The notes under the pieces: model-generated
Told to the model about the DNA's origin: nothing
Databases searched by the model: none
Seen by the model: only the letters and a program-made list of their open reading frames with translations
Shown here: piece by piece, positions 26,776-36,520 of the stretch
Layout: each line of letters begins with the position of its first letter
How positions within the stretch are numbered: the stretch's first letter is position 1
Program-made: the position numbers and the translations under genes
Assembly: GCA_014191855.1 (NCBI GenBank)
Contig: BJHF01000036.1
Span: 2,601-58,293 of the forward strand
DNA length: 55,693 nucleotides
From: Deltaproteobacteria bacterium
GTDB lineage: Bacteria; Myxococcota_A; UBA796; SXON01
Direction: 5' to 3'

Positions 26776-28008
26776 GTGATCTGGTTGCTCCTCGCATGCG
26801 CCGACTCCCGTCCCGCCGCGGAGTCACCCGGCGTGTGCGACGGAACCGAACCCGTGGACGCGGGCGTCGAATACACCTGTGTCACCTCCTCGACCGAGGA
26901 CGATAACGCAGACGGCGTGCCGGAACGGGCGGCGACCCAACGGCTCGACGCCGCCGGTAACGCGGTGGTATGGGAGTGGGACGACGACGCCGATGGGCGG
27001 CTTGACCGCCGAGTGTTGTCCACCTACGACGATTCCGGCGAGGTGCTTTTGCAAGAGAGCGACACCTGCGCGGATGGTACCCTTGAGTCCGGCACCCGCT
27101 GGCTCTGGGCCGAGTCCGGGTGTCTCCTCGAGTCGACATCGTGGGATGAGTCCGGCAGCGTCACGACCGCATCCCCCTACACGTGCGACGAGCGCGGCAA
27201 CTGGTTGACCTACGTGGACGGGACGACATGCTCCACGTTTGCGTACGATGCGGCCAACCAACGAACCTTCGAATCGTTGGACGTGGGTTGCGACGGCGCC
27301 GCCGAACGCGAGACCACCTGGAGCTACGACCTCGACGGCCACATGACCATGGAGGAGGATGATTACTCCTGGGCCGACGGGGGGTTGGACGGCGTTCCGG
27401 ACGAGCGCGACACCTGGACGTGGAGCGGCGACGGCGATTTGATCGCGTTCGATGGGGACGCCGACGCGGACGGGGTGGCCGACTACACCGCGCGCTGGAC
27501 GTACGACGACGCCCATCACCAGTTGACGAGGGAGGACGACGCCTCTCCGCTGGATGGCCAGCCCGATCAGCGCAGCGCGTGGATCTGGGACCAGGACGGG
27601 AATCAGCTCCTCTACGAGGTGGACGTCGGCGCGGACGGCAGCGTGGATCAGCGCTTGGAGCAAACCTGGGACAACGAAGCACACCGGCTCGCCTTCACTT
27701 GGGATCGCGACGGCGATGGCAAGCCCGAAGAGCTGGGAACCTACACCTACGAAGGCGGAAAACTCGTCGCCTGGGTCTACGAGGATCGGGTCGGCACGGC
27801 CGACGCCGAGGGAATCGCCACATACGACGACGAAGGCCGGCAGACCCAAATGGACAGCACGGACGTATATGGCCACACCGTCACCAACACAAAGTGGGAG
27901 GGCAACAGCCACACATCGACCACGCAAATCGACCTGGACCTGGACGGGACCTTCGACTACGCGACCACGACCTCGTCGGATTGTGATGCTTTGTCGGTCA
28001 CGGGCTGA
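26776..28008 (+). CDS. Lipoprotein with YD-like and DxDxDG repeats
   Basis: The 410-residue product starts VIWLLLAC (GTG start), with the lipobox Cys at position 8. The codon directly before the start is the stop of the peptidase gene, so nothing longer is possible in this frame, and GGGA lies five bases upstream. The mature part is a repeat protein with units such as TWSYDLDGHM, TWTWSGDGDL, RWTYDDAHHQ and WIWDQDGNQ, resembling RHS/YD repeats, alternating with DADADGV-type calcium-binding-like loops. It lacks any toxin domain. A surface beta-structure is likely; the function is unknown. It is related in style to the lipoprotein at 40656-41495. Confidence 0.75.
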   Translation: MIWLLLACADSRPAAESPGVCDGTEPVDAGVEYTCVTSSTEDDNADGVPERAATQRLDAAGNAVVWEWDDDADGRLDRRVLSTYDDSGEVLLQESDTCADGTLESGTRWLWAESGCLLESTSWDESGSVTTASPYTCDERGNWLTYVDGTTCSTFAYDAANQRTFESLDVGCDGAAERETTWSYDLDGHMTMEEDDYSWADGGLDGVPDERDTWTWSGDGDLIAFDGDADADGVADYTARWTYDDAHHQLTREDDASPLDGQPDQRSAWIWDQDGNQLLYEVDVGADGSVDQRLEQTWDNEAHRLAFTWDRDGDGKPEELGTYTYEGGKLVAWVYEDRVGTADAEGIATYDDEGRQTQMDSTDVYGHTVTNTKWEGNSHTSTTQIDLDLDGTFDYATTTSSDCDALSVTG

Positions 28009-28021
28009 TTACATCCCGGCG

Positions 28022-29599
28022 ATGACCCTGCTCCTCCTCCTCAGCGCATGCGCGCCATCGCCCGACTCGGGCTTGATTCCCGACACCGCCGACTCCGACG
28101 GAATCGTGGACTCCGACCCCGGCGACACCGCCCCCGAAGACACCGCCGACCCCTGTCCCGGCGACGACGCGGACTGCATCGACGCCGCCTCGGGCGACTG
28201 TGACGATGCCAATGCGTCCATCTACCCGGGCGCTCCGGAGACCTGTGGCGACGCGATCGACCAGGACTGCGACGGGTACGCGCCCCGCTGCGCCCTGGCC
28301 GCGGATCTCAGCTCTCTGGACGCCGACTCGACGCTGATCGGCGCGCCAGGCGAAGCCGCGGGGCGCTGGGTTGGAGCCGCCGATCTGGACGGCGATGGCG
28401 CCGCGGAGCTCCTCGTCGGCGCTCCCGGCGCGGGCTCCGACCACGGCTTTGCACCGGGCGTGCTCTACGCCGCTCGGGGCCCAGTAGCGGCGGGAGAAAC
28501 CCCGCTTTCCAGCTCCCCGATCACGTTCACGGGCTCGGCCGACCTGCCGGGGGTCGGGCAGGTCGCGGCGGTTGGCTCGGGGCAAGTAGCGATGCTCGCT
28601 GGCAAAGCGGCGCTGCTCTACGACCTTCCGATCGGAGCCGGCGCCTGGACGGCCGCCGACGCGCAAGGGATCGTGACGCTCGACGCCTGGCCCGACGCGC
28701 TCCGCCTCTCCGACATCGACCTCGACGGCGTGGACGATCTGCTCGTCGGCGCGCCGGAGGCCAGCACCGCCGAGCTTGGCTCCTGGGCCGGCGCCGTTTA
28801 CCAATTCGCCGGTCCCCTGGCCGGGGAGCTGAGCGCCGCCAACGCGACGAGCGTGCTGTGGGGCGAGTACGGGTACACCGGCGGGTCGAGCTACGTCGGC
28901 CACTTCATGGGAACAGACGTGGCAACGGGAGATCTCGATGGAGACGGTGCGCCCGACGTCGCCATCGGCGCCTCCGGCGCCTCACTCACGACGTCCAGCG
29001 GCACGGTGTACCTCTACTCGGGCGGTCTGCCGGCCGGCACTGTCGCCGTGGCCGACGCCACGCACGCCATCACGGGCGAGTCGATCACCGATCCCCTCGG
29101 TGACGACCTCGCGCTGCCGGGAGACATGAACGGCGACGGCTACGCCGATCTCGTCGCCACCAGTCGCTTGAGCTGGTACTTCGGCCACGGAACCGGCAAG
29201 GTGTACCTGTTCACCGGCCCCATCGACGTCGCCACGGCGGCGGAGGCCGCCGCCGTGTTCAGCGGCGAGGGTGCCGACGACGCGGCCGGGGAAGTCGCCG
29301 ATCGCGCCCCGGATCTGAACGGCGACGGCGCGCTCGATCTGGCGGTGGGCGCGTACGGCAACGGTGGCGCCGCCAACATCGCCGGGCGCGCGTACGTCGT
29401 GTACGGCCCCCTCGCTTCAGGAGCCTGGAACCTGGCGGATGCCGACGTCGTGATCAGCGGCGCGGACAAGGGCGCGCAACTTGGGCGCGCGATCGACGGC
29501 GCCGGCGACCTCGACCACGACGGCGTGGACGATCTCCTCCTCGGCGGCCCGCATACCGCGAGCACTCCGGCCGCCTGGATCTTCTACGGAGGGCGCTGA
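28022..29599 (+). CDS. FG-GAP (integrin-alpha-like) repeat lipoprotein
   Basis: The 525-residue protein starts MTLLLLLSAC with Cys10, then an Asp/Thr/Pro-rich linker, one MopE-like unit (DCDDANASIYPGAPETCGD) and about seven FG-GAP blades with loops such as DLDGDGAAELLVGAPG and DINLDGVDDLLVGAPE-like repeats. This predicts a seven-bladed beta-propeller with calcium sites on the cell surface. An alternative upstream ATG would give a 22-residue leader containing two Arg, but it overlaps the preceding gene. It lies 13 bases after the YD-like lipoprotein gene and is probably in the same operon. Confidence 0.82.
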   Translation: MTLLLLLSACAPSPDSGLIPDTADSDGIVDSDPGDTAPEDTADPCPGDDADCIDAASGDCDDANASIYPGAPETCGDAIDQDCDGYAPRCALAADLSSLDADSTLIGAPGEAAGRWVGAADLDGDGAAELLVGAPGAGSDHGFAPGVLYAARGPVAAGETPLSSSPITFTGSADLPGVGQVAAVGSGQVAMLAGKAALLYDLPIGAGAWTAADAQGIVTLDAWPDALRLSDIDLDGVDDLLVGAPEASTAELGSWAGAVYQFAGPLAGELSAANATSVLWGEYGYTGGSSYVGHFMGTDVATGDLDGDGAPDVAIGASGASLTTSSGTVYLYSGGLPAGTVAVADATHAITGESITDPLGDDLALPGDMNGDGYADLVATSRLSWYFGHGTGKVYLFTGPIDVATAAEAAAVFSGEGADDAAGEVADRAPDLNGDGALDLAVGAYGNGGAANIAGRAYVVYGPLASGAWNLADADVVISGADKGAQLGRAIDGAGDLDHDGVDDLLLGGPHTASTPAAWIFYGGR

Positions 29600-29687
29600 G
29601 CGGGCGCCCCGACCGGCATGACGTCGCCCCGCCAACTGGCCCCCGATCGTCCCACGGGGTAACCGCGCGCCCCGAGGTTCCCCCCAA

Positions 29688-30779
29688 ATGCGCCGTTCGC
29701 TCCTGCTCTCCAGCCCCGCTCCTTTCCTCACCAGCCTGATCCTCGCGATCGGCTGCCGGGATTACGCCGATCACACGCCGGTGATCCACGACACCGCCTC
29801 CGGGGACACGGCGGGGGACACAGCGGGGGACACGGCGGCCGAGGACACCGCCGGCGGTGACACTTCCGAGGACACCGCGACGGTCGACAACCTTGGCTTC
29901 ACCACCGGCGTCGCCTTCACCGAGGCCCTCGTCGTCGTGCCCGCTTCCCCGTACTGGGATGAGATCGCCGATCCCTCCAACACGATTTGTTCGTTCACCC
30001 CTCACAACGCTGGGTATTCAGGTGAGTGTGTGCCCCCGGCAGACACGCTGGCCACCGGCTCGATGTGGACGGAGGGCTCGTCGGGGAATTTCGTAGCGTT
30101 TGCGTTTGGCGACGTCGACGCGAGCGGGACTTGGGAGGCGGGCGAGTCCATGGTGGCGATGTCCGCGTTCCAGCTTGTGTATCTGGAAGGCGAGCCCACG
30201 GCGGAAGCGGCCGCCCTGGGCGTGGTCGTCGGGTGGAATGCGCTGAGCCTCCACGCGTTCGACATGACCGGCGAGCTCAGCCCGGCCGACCCCCTGGGCA
30301 TCCCGTTGACGCGGAACCTCGAGGCCGCGCTAACGGTGTCGCTGGGCGGACCGGTGGACGTCGTCCACGACGAGAACACCCGCCTTGGTGTGTTGTTTTC
30401 CGGGGATGCCGGCGGCGTCTTCCTGGATCAGGGCGCCGTCACCGAACCCTGGTCTGTCGAGGTCGCGGGGGAACCCGACGAGGGTTGGACTCAGGAGATC
30501 GTCCCTGGGGTTCGCCGCGGCGAAGGATGGGTTACTGCCTACCAGGACAGCAACAGCAATCTTACCTGGGACGAGGACGAGAGCTTTGTGGCGGTGCCGC
30601 GGGATGCCGATGGAAATGGCATCGACGTCGTATGGCACTCGCCGCCGGCCGAGGACCCTTCGCTCACGATGCGCCTCATGCTCGCCATGGGCGTGAACCA
30701 GTTCGGCTGGGCGCTCTGGAACATGAACGGCGGCGCGTTGCCTGCGGACCCGAACGCCATCACCCTCAGCGCGATGTAG
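29688..30779 (+). CDS. Lipoprotein with Asp/Thr-rich linker, function unknown
   Basis: The 363-residue product has a conventional signal peptide (MRRSLLLSS..., lipobox LAIGC, Cys23). A linker of repeating GDTAGDTA and EDTA units follows to about residue 65. The rest is beta-rich with acidic loops (GDVDASGTWEAGE, DSNSNLTWDEDE) but no domain I can name. The DT-rich linker is shared with several lipoproteins here and probably lifts the globular part off the membrane. It closes the rightward lipoprotein run starting at the peptidase. Confidence 0.75.
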   Translation: MRRSLLLSSPAPFLTSLILAIGCRDYADHTPVIHDTASGDTAGDTAGDTAAEDTAGGDTSEDTATVDNLGFTTGVAFTEALVVVPASPYWDEIADPSNTICSFTPHNAGYSGECVPPADTLATGSMWTEGSSGNFVAFAFGDVDASGTWEAGESMVAMSAFQLVYLEGEPTAEAAALGVVVGWNALSLHAFDMTGELSPADPLGIPLTRNLEAALTVSLGGPVDVVHDENTRLGVLFSGDAGGVFLDQGAVTEPWSVEVAGEPDEGWTQEIVPGVRRGEGWVTAYQDSNSNLTWDEDESFVAVPRDADGNGIDVVWHSPPAEDPSLTMRLMLAMGVNQFGWALWNMNGGALPADPNAITLSAM

Positions 30780-30819
30780 GCCCCGTTCGCGCAAACCAGC
30801 CCCGAACTCGCAACAGCGA

Positions 30820-31230
30820 TTACCGGGCCGGCGCGGCCGTCGGCGCGGCCGGGATCACGCTGGCCCACACCTGGAAGCCACCCGGGCGGGCGCTACCACG
30901 GGCCCAGGTGAAGCGTTCATCCACCGAGGTGGCGCCTTTTCCCTTCAGGAGCGGCGTGACGACGGCGATCTGATCCAACGCCTCAAGGTCGCTGCCGTGG
31001 CCAATCGCGTTGGCGAAGAGCTCCAGGCACACGCCCTGATTCGGCGCAAAGCGGGGAATGGCGGCGATCGTGCGGGACATCGCATCGCCGTCCGCCACGT
31101 AGGCGCCACCCTGGTACACCACGCTGGACGGGCTGGCGGCCACCAAAGCGTAGTCCGGATGCGCGCGCTTGCAGGCCCCGGGCTCCAAGTCGGCGTCCTG
31201 CGCCAGCGTCAGGCTTGTGATTAGGAGCAT
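30820..31230 (-). CDS. Small secreted protein, function unknown
   Basis: The 136-residue product starts MLLITSLTLAQDAD, a short hydrophobic signal with a likely signal-peptidase I site after Ala10. The mature part has two Cys residues (about positions 19 and 68) that could form a disulfide. It resembles no family I know. GTG one codon upstream and a distant TTG are alternative starts. It is convergent with the Asp/Thr-linker lipoprotein gene and read in the same direction as the next two genes. Confidence 0.6.
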   Translation of the reverse strand: MLLITSLTLAQDADLEPGACKRAHPDYALVAASPSSVVYQGGAYVADGDAMSRTIAAIPRFAPNQGVCLELFANAIGHGSDLEALDQIAVVTPLLKGKGATSVDERFTWARGSARPGGFQVWASVIPAAPTAAPAR

Positions 31231-31313
31231 CACGGCTGTGTAACCAGATCCAACCTGGCGAGGATCTCGCAAACCGGCCCACCAAGCCGTGTCGCTTGGC
31301 GCAGCGCGGCCGA

Positions 31314-32261
31314 CTACACCGGCGCGCAGGTCGAAACGCCGGCGCCGATGACGTCGAAGCCGATGTCGCCGCGCACCTTGGACATCTTCCCGATCGCCGT
31401 AACCTCATAGACGTCGGTGGAGCTGCCCATGCCATACTCCCGGACAAACAGGTAGAACGCGCCGTTCCACGTGGCGAACGCGAACGCGTCGATGTTGCTC
31501 GGGTTCGGGAAGTTGGGAAGGCTGATGGTGGCGAGAACGCTCGCGTCCCCTTTGTCAAGCTCCACGAGCTTCGCCGGGTTTTCGAGCGGGAGCATGGCCC
31601 ACAGCTCGCCATCCGCGTTCCCGGTCAACTCGGACTGGCTCGGAAGGCGGCCCAGCGTCGACAGCGTCCAGGTCGCGGGGTCGAGGGTCGCTAGTTGATT
31701 CGCGTTCGCGACGTACAGCTGGTCGCGCCACGTCTCGGCGTCGTCGGTCGCATAGCCCATCCCGAAGCTACCAAACCCCGTGCGCCGGTCGCTGTAGGTG
31801 GACTGCGTACACGTCAGCGTCGCGAGCTCCACCTCGTAGAGCGAGTCGTCGGCGTATCGAACCCAGGCGATCCCGGTGCGATCCACCGCCATCGACCCGG
31901 GCTGCTGGGAGGTGCCGCAATTCAGGACGCCCAGGCTCGTGAAGTCGAGGGTGGAGGGGTCGAAGGTGTAGAGACGGCTGTCGTCGCGGGAGAGCACGTA
32001 AACGAGGTCGCTTGTGTGGTCGCAGTCCTCAGCCGGGGCCGGATCCGCCTCGACGACGACCGCAGTGTCCTCTTCGACGGGCGCGTCCACATCGGTGTCC
32101 TCCAGCTCCGCCGCCGTGTCCTCGGCCAACGCCGTGTCTTGCGTCTCGCCCCCTCCCCCATCGAGGTCGCCGCTGGGCGCCGTCCCGTCGCGAAGATCCG
32201 GGTCGGTCACGGATGCGAGGCCGAAGTCATTGGAGCAGGCGAAACAGAGGAAGAGAAGCAT
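31314..32261 (-). CDS. Beta-propeller-like lipoprotein with acidic linker
   Basis: The 315-residue product begins MLLFLCFAC (Cys9), then an Asp/Glu/Thr-rich linker to about residue 75. The C-terminal 240 residues contain repeated blade-like segments (LVYVLSRDDSRLYTFDP, GIAWVRYADDSLYEVE, ELWAMLPLENPAKLVELD) typical of NHL or PQQ-type propellers. A role in surface binding is plausible but unproven. An AT-richer stretch of about 77 bases upstream separates it from the LysR gene and probably holds its promoter. Confidence 0.72.
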   Translation of the reverse strand: MLLFLCFACSNDFGLASVTDPDLRDGTAPSGDLDGGGGETQDTALAEDTAAELEDTDVDAPVEEDTAVVVEADPAPAEDCDHTSDLVYVLSRDDSRLYTFDPSTLDFTSLGVLNCGTSQQPGSMAVDRTGIAWVRYADDSLYEVELATLTCTQSTYSDRRTGFGSFGMGYATDDAETWRDQLYVANANQLATLDPATWTLSTLGRLPSQSELTGNADGELWAMLPLENPAKLVELDKGDASVLATISLPNFPNPSNIDAFAFATWNGAFYLFVREYGMGSSTDVYEVTAIGKMSKVRGDIGFDVIGAGVSTCAPV

Positions 32262-32338
32262 GGCAGGCTCGGGGTGCCCTGCAGTTGTACTTCCCGGGCT
32301 CAATCAATGAAAGCGAATCCTTTTGAGCAACTCATTCA

Positions 32339-33238
32339 CTATTCTTGACCATCTGCTCGAAGCAGGCTCATGAACAGCGTGGCGGCGCGCCCCGGCAGCT
32401 CGTCGCGGCGCGTGATCAGCTGCGGCGTGTAGCTCCACCGGTTTCCAGCAGGCAGATCCACGAGCACCAGCCGACCTTCTGCCATCGCCGCCGTCACCAG
32501 GTGCTCCGGCATCCACCCGAAGCCGACGCCAGAGAGCAGCGCGGCCAGCTTGGAGTGGAAGTCCGAGAACCGCACCACATGCCGGGTTCCGAGGAAGGTT
32601 TTTCGAGGCGTGTGGGCGAAGCTGGGCGACGAGTCGCGAACGACCAGATCGACGTGGTCGGCCAACGCGTCGCGAGACAGGTTTCGGAGCCGGGCGAGCG
32701 GGTGCGCGGCGCCCACGACGAGCACCATCTCCAGGGGGGCGAGCGGCACGCCCTTGAGCCGCCCCCCGTCCTCGATGCCCAGCGCGATCATGAAGTCGGC
32801 GTGGGCCTCGTGGAATCGGTCGATCACGCCGTCCTGGTACTCGACGTCCATCCGCACTTGCGTCGGAATCTTCTCGTCGATGAACCGGTGTAATGCCGCG
32901 AGCAACGGGGCCATGGGGTAGGCGCCGTCGACGACGACTTGAAGCTCCGGCTCCCAACCGTCCCCAAGCAGCGTCGCAAGCTGGTCGAGTTTTCGCGCTC
33001 GCGCCATCAGATCGCGGGCTTCTTCCAGCACCTGCCGCCCGGCGGATGTGAGCCCAGCCCGATGCCCAGAACGGTCGAACAACGCGACCCCGAGCGCCGT
33101 CTCCAGCCCCTGCACGGTGTAGCTGATCGCCGAGGGAACTCGGTGAAGATCGCGGGCAGCGGCGGCAAAGGACCCGGTCGTGGCGATGGACTCCAAGACA
33201 AGAAGCTGATCGAGGGTGTAGCGGACGGGCGGGGGCAC
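32339..33238 (-). CDS. LysR-family transcriptional regulator
   Basis: The 299-residue product (from GTG 33238) has the LysR winged helix at its start: YTLDQLLVLESIATTGSFAAAAR, then HRVPSAISYTVQGLETALGVALFDR and TSAGRQVL. The effector-binding domain follows (LQVVVDGAYPMAPLLAALHRF, VGFGWMPEHLV). An ATG at 33301 would add 21 residues, which is longer than usual for the family, so I prefer the GTG. LysR proteins often control a divergent neighbour; here that is the AlkC/AlkD-like gene, 149 bases away, possibly followed by the exporter. The inducer is unknown. Confidence 0.9.
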   Translation of the reverse strand: MPPPVRYTLDQLLVLESIATTGSFAAAARDLHRVPSAISYTVQGLETALGVALFDRSGHRAGLTSAGRQVLEEARDLMARARKLDQLATLLGDGWEPELQVVVDGAYPMAPLLAALHRFIDEKIPTQVRMDVEYQDGVIDRFHEAHADFMIALGIEDGGRLKGVPLAPLEMVLVVGAAHPLARLRNLSRDALADHVDLVVRDSSPSFAHTPRKTFLGTRHVVRFSDFHSKLAALLSGVGFGWMPEHLVTAAMAEGRLVLVDLPAGNRWSYTPQLITRRDELPGRAATLFMSLLRADGQE

Positions 33239-33387
33239 GCGCGATCTTAGCGCGGAGGCGCGGCGAGACGAGCAAGGGAGTCCGAACGAGGCCGCCATCA
33301 CCCTGAAGCCCCGTTTGCGTGGACCGCGTTGCCCACTCCGGGAGCCCCGGGCTCACCCAGCACCGATCCCGGGTGGTAGGCTCCCGC

Positions 33388-34482
33388 ATGGCCGAACCCT
33401 TCAAGAATCTTGTGTCCGCGGGAAGCGCCCTCCTACTCGGAACGGAGCTGTCGCGCGCCATCCCCAGCTTCCCGGTGGCGCGCTTCGTAGCGGCGGCAGC
33501 GGATGGCCTCGACGATCTCGAATTGAAAGCGCGGGTCCGCCACGTCGGGACGCAACTACGCCCGTTCCTCGCCGACGACTGGCCGACCGCGCTCGATCAG
33601 CTCGTGGCAGCGATGCCGCAAGAAGCGCCGAACCACGAAGGGGCCACGAGCTTCTTCCACTGGTGGCCCGTGCTCGACGTCGTGGAGCGGGATGGCCTGT
33701 CGCACCCAGAGGCGTCCGTCCGCGCGCTCTGCCGCCTCACAACCCGCTTCTCGGCGGAGTTCGCGATCCGGCCCTATCTCATCCGTGCGCCGGACATCAC
33801 CTGGCCGCTGCTTGAGGGTTGGGTCGATCACGTTGACCCCAACGTGCGCCGGTGGGTGTCGGAGGGCACTCGCCCACGGCTCCCCTGGGGAATCCAACTC
33901 GCCACGTCGATCGCCGACCCTGCCCGGGGCCTGCGCTTGCTGGATCGACTCGTGGACGATCCCTCGGCATATGTTCGTCGCTCGGTCGCGAACCACCTTG
34001 GAGACGTCGCCAAGGACCACCCGGCGCTTGCAGTGGTGACCGCTCAGCGTTGGCTGGCGGTCCCGACGCGGCACCGCCTCGTCGAACACGGGCTACGAAC
34101 GCTGTTCAAGCGGGGGGACGCGGGTGCGCTGGCGCTGATCGGGAACGTCGGCGGGAGCGTGCGCGTAGTGCGCGTCGGGGTCACGCCCGCGTCGGCGCGC
34201 GTGGGTGGGTCCGTCGTCATCCACGCCGAGCTCGTCAACCCGATGGGCGGCTCGGTGCGGGTAGACGTCGTGTGGGAGTGGCCGGGAGCGCGCGGCGGGT
34301 GGTCGCGGAAGATCTTCCGAGGCGGCACGCGCGCCCTGAAGGCAGACGAGACCTGGAATTTTGAACACCGACTCTCGCTGCGGGAGGTGAGCACCCGACC
34401 GAGCCGCCCGGGGGAGCAGCGCCTGAGCCTCCGGGTGAACGGGGAGGATGGGGCGGCCGCGTCGTTCCTCCTGGAGCCGTAG
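33388..34482 (+). CDS. DNA alkylation repair protein, AlkC/AlkD-like (HEAT-repeat glycosylase)
   Basis: The 364-residue product is built of HEAT-like helical repeats (FLADDWPTALDQLVAAM, HPEASVRALCRLTTRFSAEFAIRPYL, DPNVRRWVSEGTRPRLPWG, DPSAYVRRSVANHLGDVAKDHP), the pattern of the AlkC subgroup of bacterial alkylpurine glycosylases. The C-terminal 100 residues form an Ig-like domain (VTPASARVGGSVVIHAELVNP), also seen in AlkC proteins. It should remove 3-methyl purines from DNA in the cytoplasm. ATG 33388 gives the family-like start MAEPFKNLVS. It is divergent from the LysR gene. Confidence 0.87.
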   Translation: MAEPFKNLVSAGSALLLGTELSRAIPSFPVARFVAAAADGLDDLELKARVRHVGTQLRPFLADDWPTALDQLVAAMPQEAPNHEGATSFFHWWPVLDVVERDGLSHPEASVRALCRLTTRFSAEFAIRPYLIRAPDITWPLLEGWVDHVDPNVRRWVSEGTRPRLPWGIQLATSIADPARGLRLLDRLVDDPSAYVRRSVANHLGDVAKDHPALAVVTAQRWLAVPTRHRLVEHGLRTLFKRGDAGALALIGNVGGSVRVVRVGVTPASARVGGSVVIHAELVNPMGGSVRVDVVWEWPGARGGWSRKIFRGGTRALKADETWNFEHRLSLREVSTRPSRPGEQRLSLRVNGEDGAAASFLLEP

Positions 34483-34577
34483 CGACACCGACCTCGTCAA
34501 ACGGCGCCCGGCCAAATGTCGGCCCTTGACGTTGGCACGCAGGCGGCTACCCACCGCCCCCGGCCCGCGGAGCCCGC

Positions 34578-35615
34578 ATGCGTCCCGTTCTCGCTTTCGC
34601 CTTCCTCGCCTCCGTTCTGCTGCTGCTCCTCGGTGTGCGCCTGTGGTGGCAGAACGCGGAGCTGCACGGTCCTGCGGGTGGCGCGGGGATGATCGAGGGA
34701 ACTTCCACGATCATTTCCTCCAAGCTATCTGCACGCATCGCGACCGTTGGTGTGCACGAGGGGCAGCAGGTGGAGGCGGGTGCGGCGCTCTTGACGCTAG
34801 ACTGCGCCGAGCCGGATGCGGCGTTGGCGGAAGCCGAAGCCCGGCTGACGGTGGCCGAAGACCAGGCGGAGGCAGCCGGGCACTCCGCGGCGGCCACCAG
34901 GCGGTCGGGGGCGGCTTCCAAGGCGGTCAGCAAGGCAGCGGACGCACAGGCCGCCGCGTTGGCGGCGCAGCGGGATCAGGCGCTCCGCAGCGCCAGCCGG
35001 CTGGACTCGCTCGGAGACGACGTCTCCACCGACAAGCGCGAAACCGCGAGAACCCAGGCGGTAGGGCTGGAACAGCAGACGCACGGCGCGTTGGCAAGCA
35101 GCGCCGCGAGCGCCGCGCAGGCGGCGGCGGCGGATGATCAGGGGGCGGCGGCGGACGCGACGGCCACCGCGGCGTCGGATGCGATCCGGGTGGCAGAAGC
35201 GGCGGTAGAACGAGCCCGATTGCTCGTCGAGGAGTGCTACGTAACCGCGCCGGCCCCGGGGTACGTCGAAACGTTGCCGTGGCACGTTGGAGAGCTGGTC
35301 ACGCCCGGTGCGATCCTCGTGCGGCTCGTCGACATTCGGGAGGTTACCGCGACGTTCTACCTACCAAACGCCGAAGTCTCTGCCGTGAAGTCGGGCGCGC
35401 AGGCCGAGATCGTCGCCGACGCGTACGCGGATGAGGTGTTCCACGGCACCGTGTCCACCGTCACGTTGACGGCTGAATTCACGCCGCGAAACATCCAAAC
35501 ACGGTCGGACAGGGATCGGCTCGTGTACCCGGTGGAGGTGAAGATCCTCAACGCCGACGGGAAGCTCCGGCCCGGGATGCCGGTGCAGGTGTCGTTGCCG
35601 GGCACGGGGCGCTGA
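34578..35615 (+). CDS. HlyD-type periplasmic adaptor of an ABC exporter (YbhG-like)
   Basis: The 345-residue protein has one N-terminal membrane helix (residues 5-24), a split lipoyl domain (IEGTSTIISSKLSARI... and VTAPAPGYVETLPWHVGELV), a long Ala-rich coiled coil between them (about 80-215) and a C-terminal beta-barrel. It would bridge the inner-membrane transporter to an outer-membrane channel, which is not encoded here. It is the first of five tightly packed genes: adaptor, two ATPases and two permeases. Confidence 0.9.
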   Translation: MRPVLAFAFLASVLLLLLGVRLWWQNAELHGPAGGAGMIEGTSTIISSKLSARIATVGVHEGQQVEAGAALLTLDCAEPDAALAEAEARLTVAEDQAEAAGHSAAATRRSGAASKAVSKAADAQAAALAAQRDQALRSASRLDSLGDDVSTDKRETARTQAVGLEQQTHGALASSAASAAQAAAADDQGAAADATATAASDAIRVAEAAVERARLLVEECYVTAPAPGYVETLPWHVGELVTPGAILVRLVDIREVTATFYLPNAEVSAVKSGAQAEIVADAYADEVFHGTVSTVTLTAEFTPRNIQTRSDRDRLVYPVEVKILNADGKLRPGMPVQVSLPGTGR

Positions 35616-35617
35616 GC

Positions 35618-36520
35618 TTGTCCGCGCTCGTCGCCACGGGGCTCGAGCGCCGCTTCGGAGACGTCGTGGCCTTGCGCGGGCTGAGCTTCTCCGTCGCCGA
35701 GGGCGAGATCTACGGGCTGGTGGGCCCGGACGGCGCGGGAAAAACCACCGCGATCCGGATCCTCTCGGGGCTCATGGACCCCGACGTCGGGACCGCCCGG
35801 ATCCTCGGTCAGGACCCCGGCAGTGCGGGCGATGTGCGCGAACACCTTGGCTTGATGCCGCAGCAGTACAGTCTGTACGGCGACCTCACCATCGATGAGA
35901 ACCTGTATTTCTTCGGCCAGTTGTTCTGCATTCCCTCACCCGCCTATCAGGCGCGGCGCGAACGGTTGCTCCAGATCACCCGCCTCGCCCCCTTCACCGA
36001 GCGGCGCGCAGACACCCTCTCCGGCGGAATGTACAAGAAGCTGGCGTTGGCCTGCTCGTTATTGCACCAACCGAAGGTGTTGTTGCTCGACGAGCCTACC
36101 AACGGCGTGGATCCCGTCAGCCGTCGTGAGCTGTGGGCGCTGCTCTACGAGTTCGTCGGCGAAGGGATGGCGATCCTGGTGAGCACTCCGTACATGGACG
36201 AAGCGGCGCGATGCCACCGCGTCGGCCTCATCAGCGCCGGTCGCCTCGTCGCCGAAGGGCCGCCGCGCGAGCTGGTGCGGGACTTCGACCATGATGTCGT
36301 CGAGGTGGATGCCCCGGATCGAGACGCCGTGGAGGCCTTGGCGCTGCGGCTCCCCGAGGTACGCGGCACGCACCCGGTGGGCACGCGGCTCCGCTTGGTC
36401 ATCGCGCCCGGGGGGCTCGCCACGGTTACGACGGCGTTGCAAACGATCGACGCAACGCTGAACCGGGTGAACGCAGAATTCGAAGACGTGTTCCTCGCCA
36501 AGACCATGGGGGTGTCGTGA
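35618..36520 (+). CDS. ABC exporter ATPase 1 (N-terminal half of YbhF-type)
   Basis: The 300-residue ATPase has Walker A GPDGAGKTT (36-44), a normal signature LSGGM (134-138) and Walker B LLLDEP (155-160). In the H-switch position the motif is STPYMDEA with Pro191 instead of His, so its own ATP site is probably impaired. The start is TTG two bases after the adaptor stop. It corresponds to the first half of the double ATPase YbhF, here encoded separately, and overlaps the next ATPase gene by four bases (GTGA). Confidence 0.92.
   Translation: MSALVATGLERRFGDVVALRGLSFSVAEGEIYGLVGPDGAGKTTAIRILSGLMDPDVGTARILGQDPGSAGDVREHLGLMPQQYSLYGDLTIDENLYFFGQLFCIPSPAYQARRERLLQITRLAPFTERRADTLSGGMYKKLALACSLLHQPKVLLLDEPTNGVDPVSRRELWALLYEFVGEGMAILVSTPYMDEAARCHRVGLISAGRLVAEGPPRELVRDFDHDVVEVDAPDRDAVEALALRLPEVRGTHPVGTRLRLVIAPGGLATVTTALQTIDATLNRVNAEFEDVFLAKTMGVS

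Noticed and set aside
27554..28021. Extension of the FG-GAP lipoprotein frame upstream of 28022
   Set aside because: The extension overlaps the preceding lipoprotein gene in another frame and contains no signal or domain; it is a shadow frame.
33239..33301. Upstream ATG (33301) as start of the LysR regulator
   Set aside because: It would add 21 residues before the helix-turn-helix, which is unusual for LysR proteins; GTG 33238 fits better, though the ATG is not excluded.
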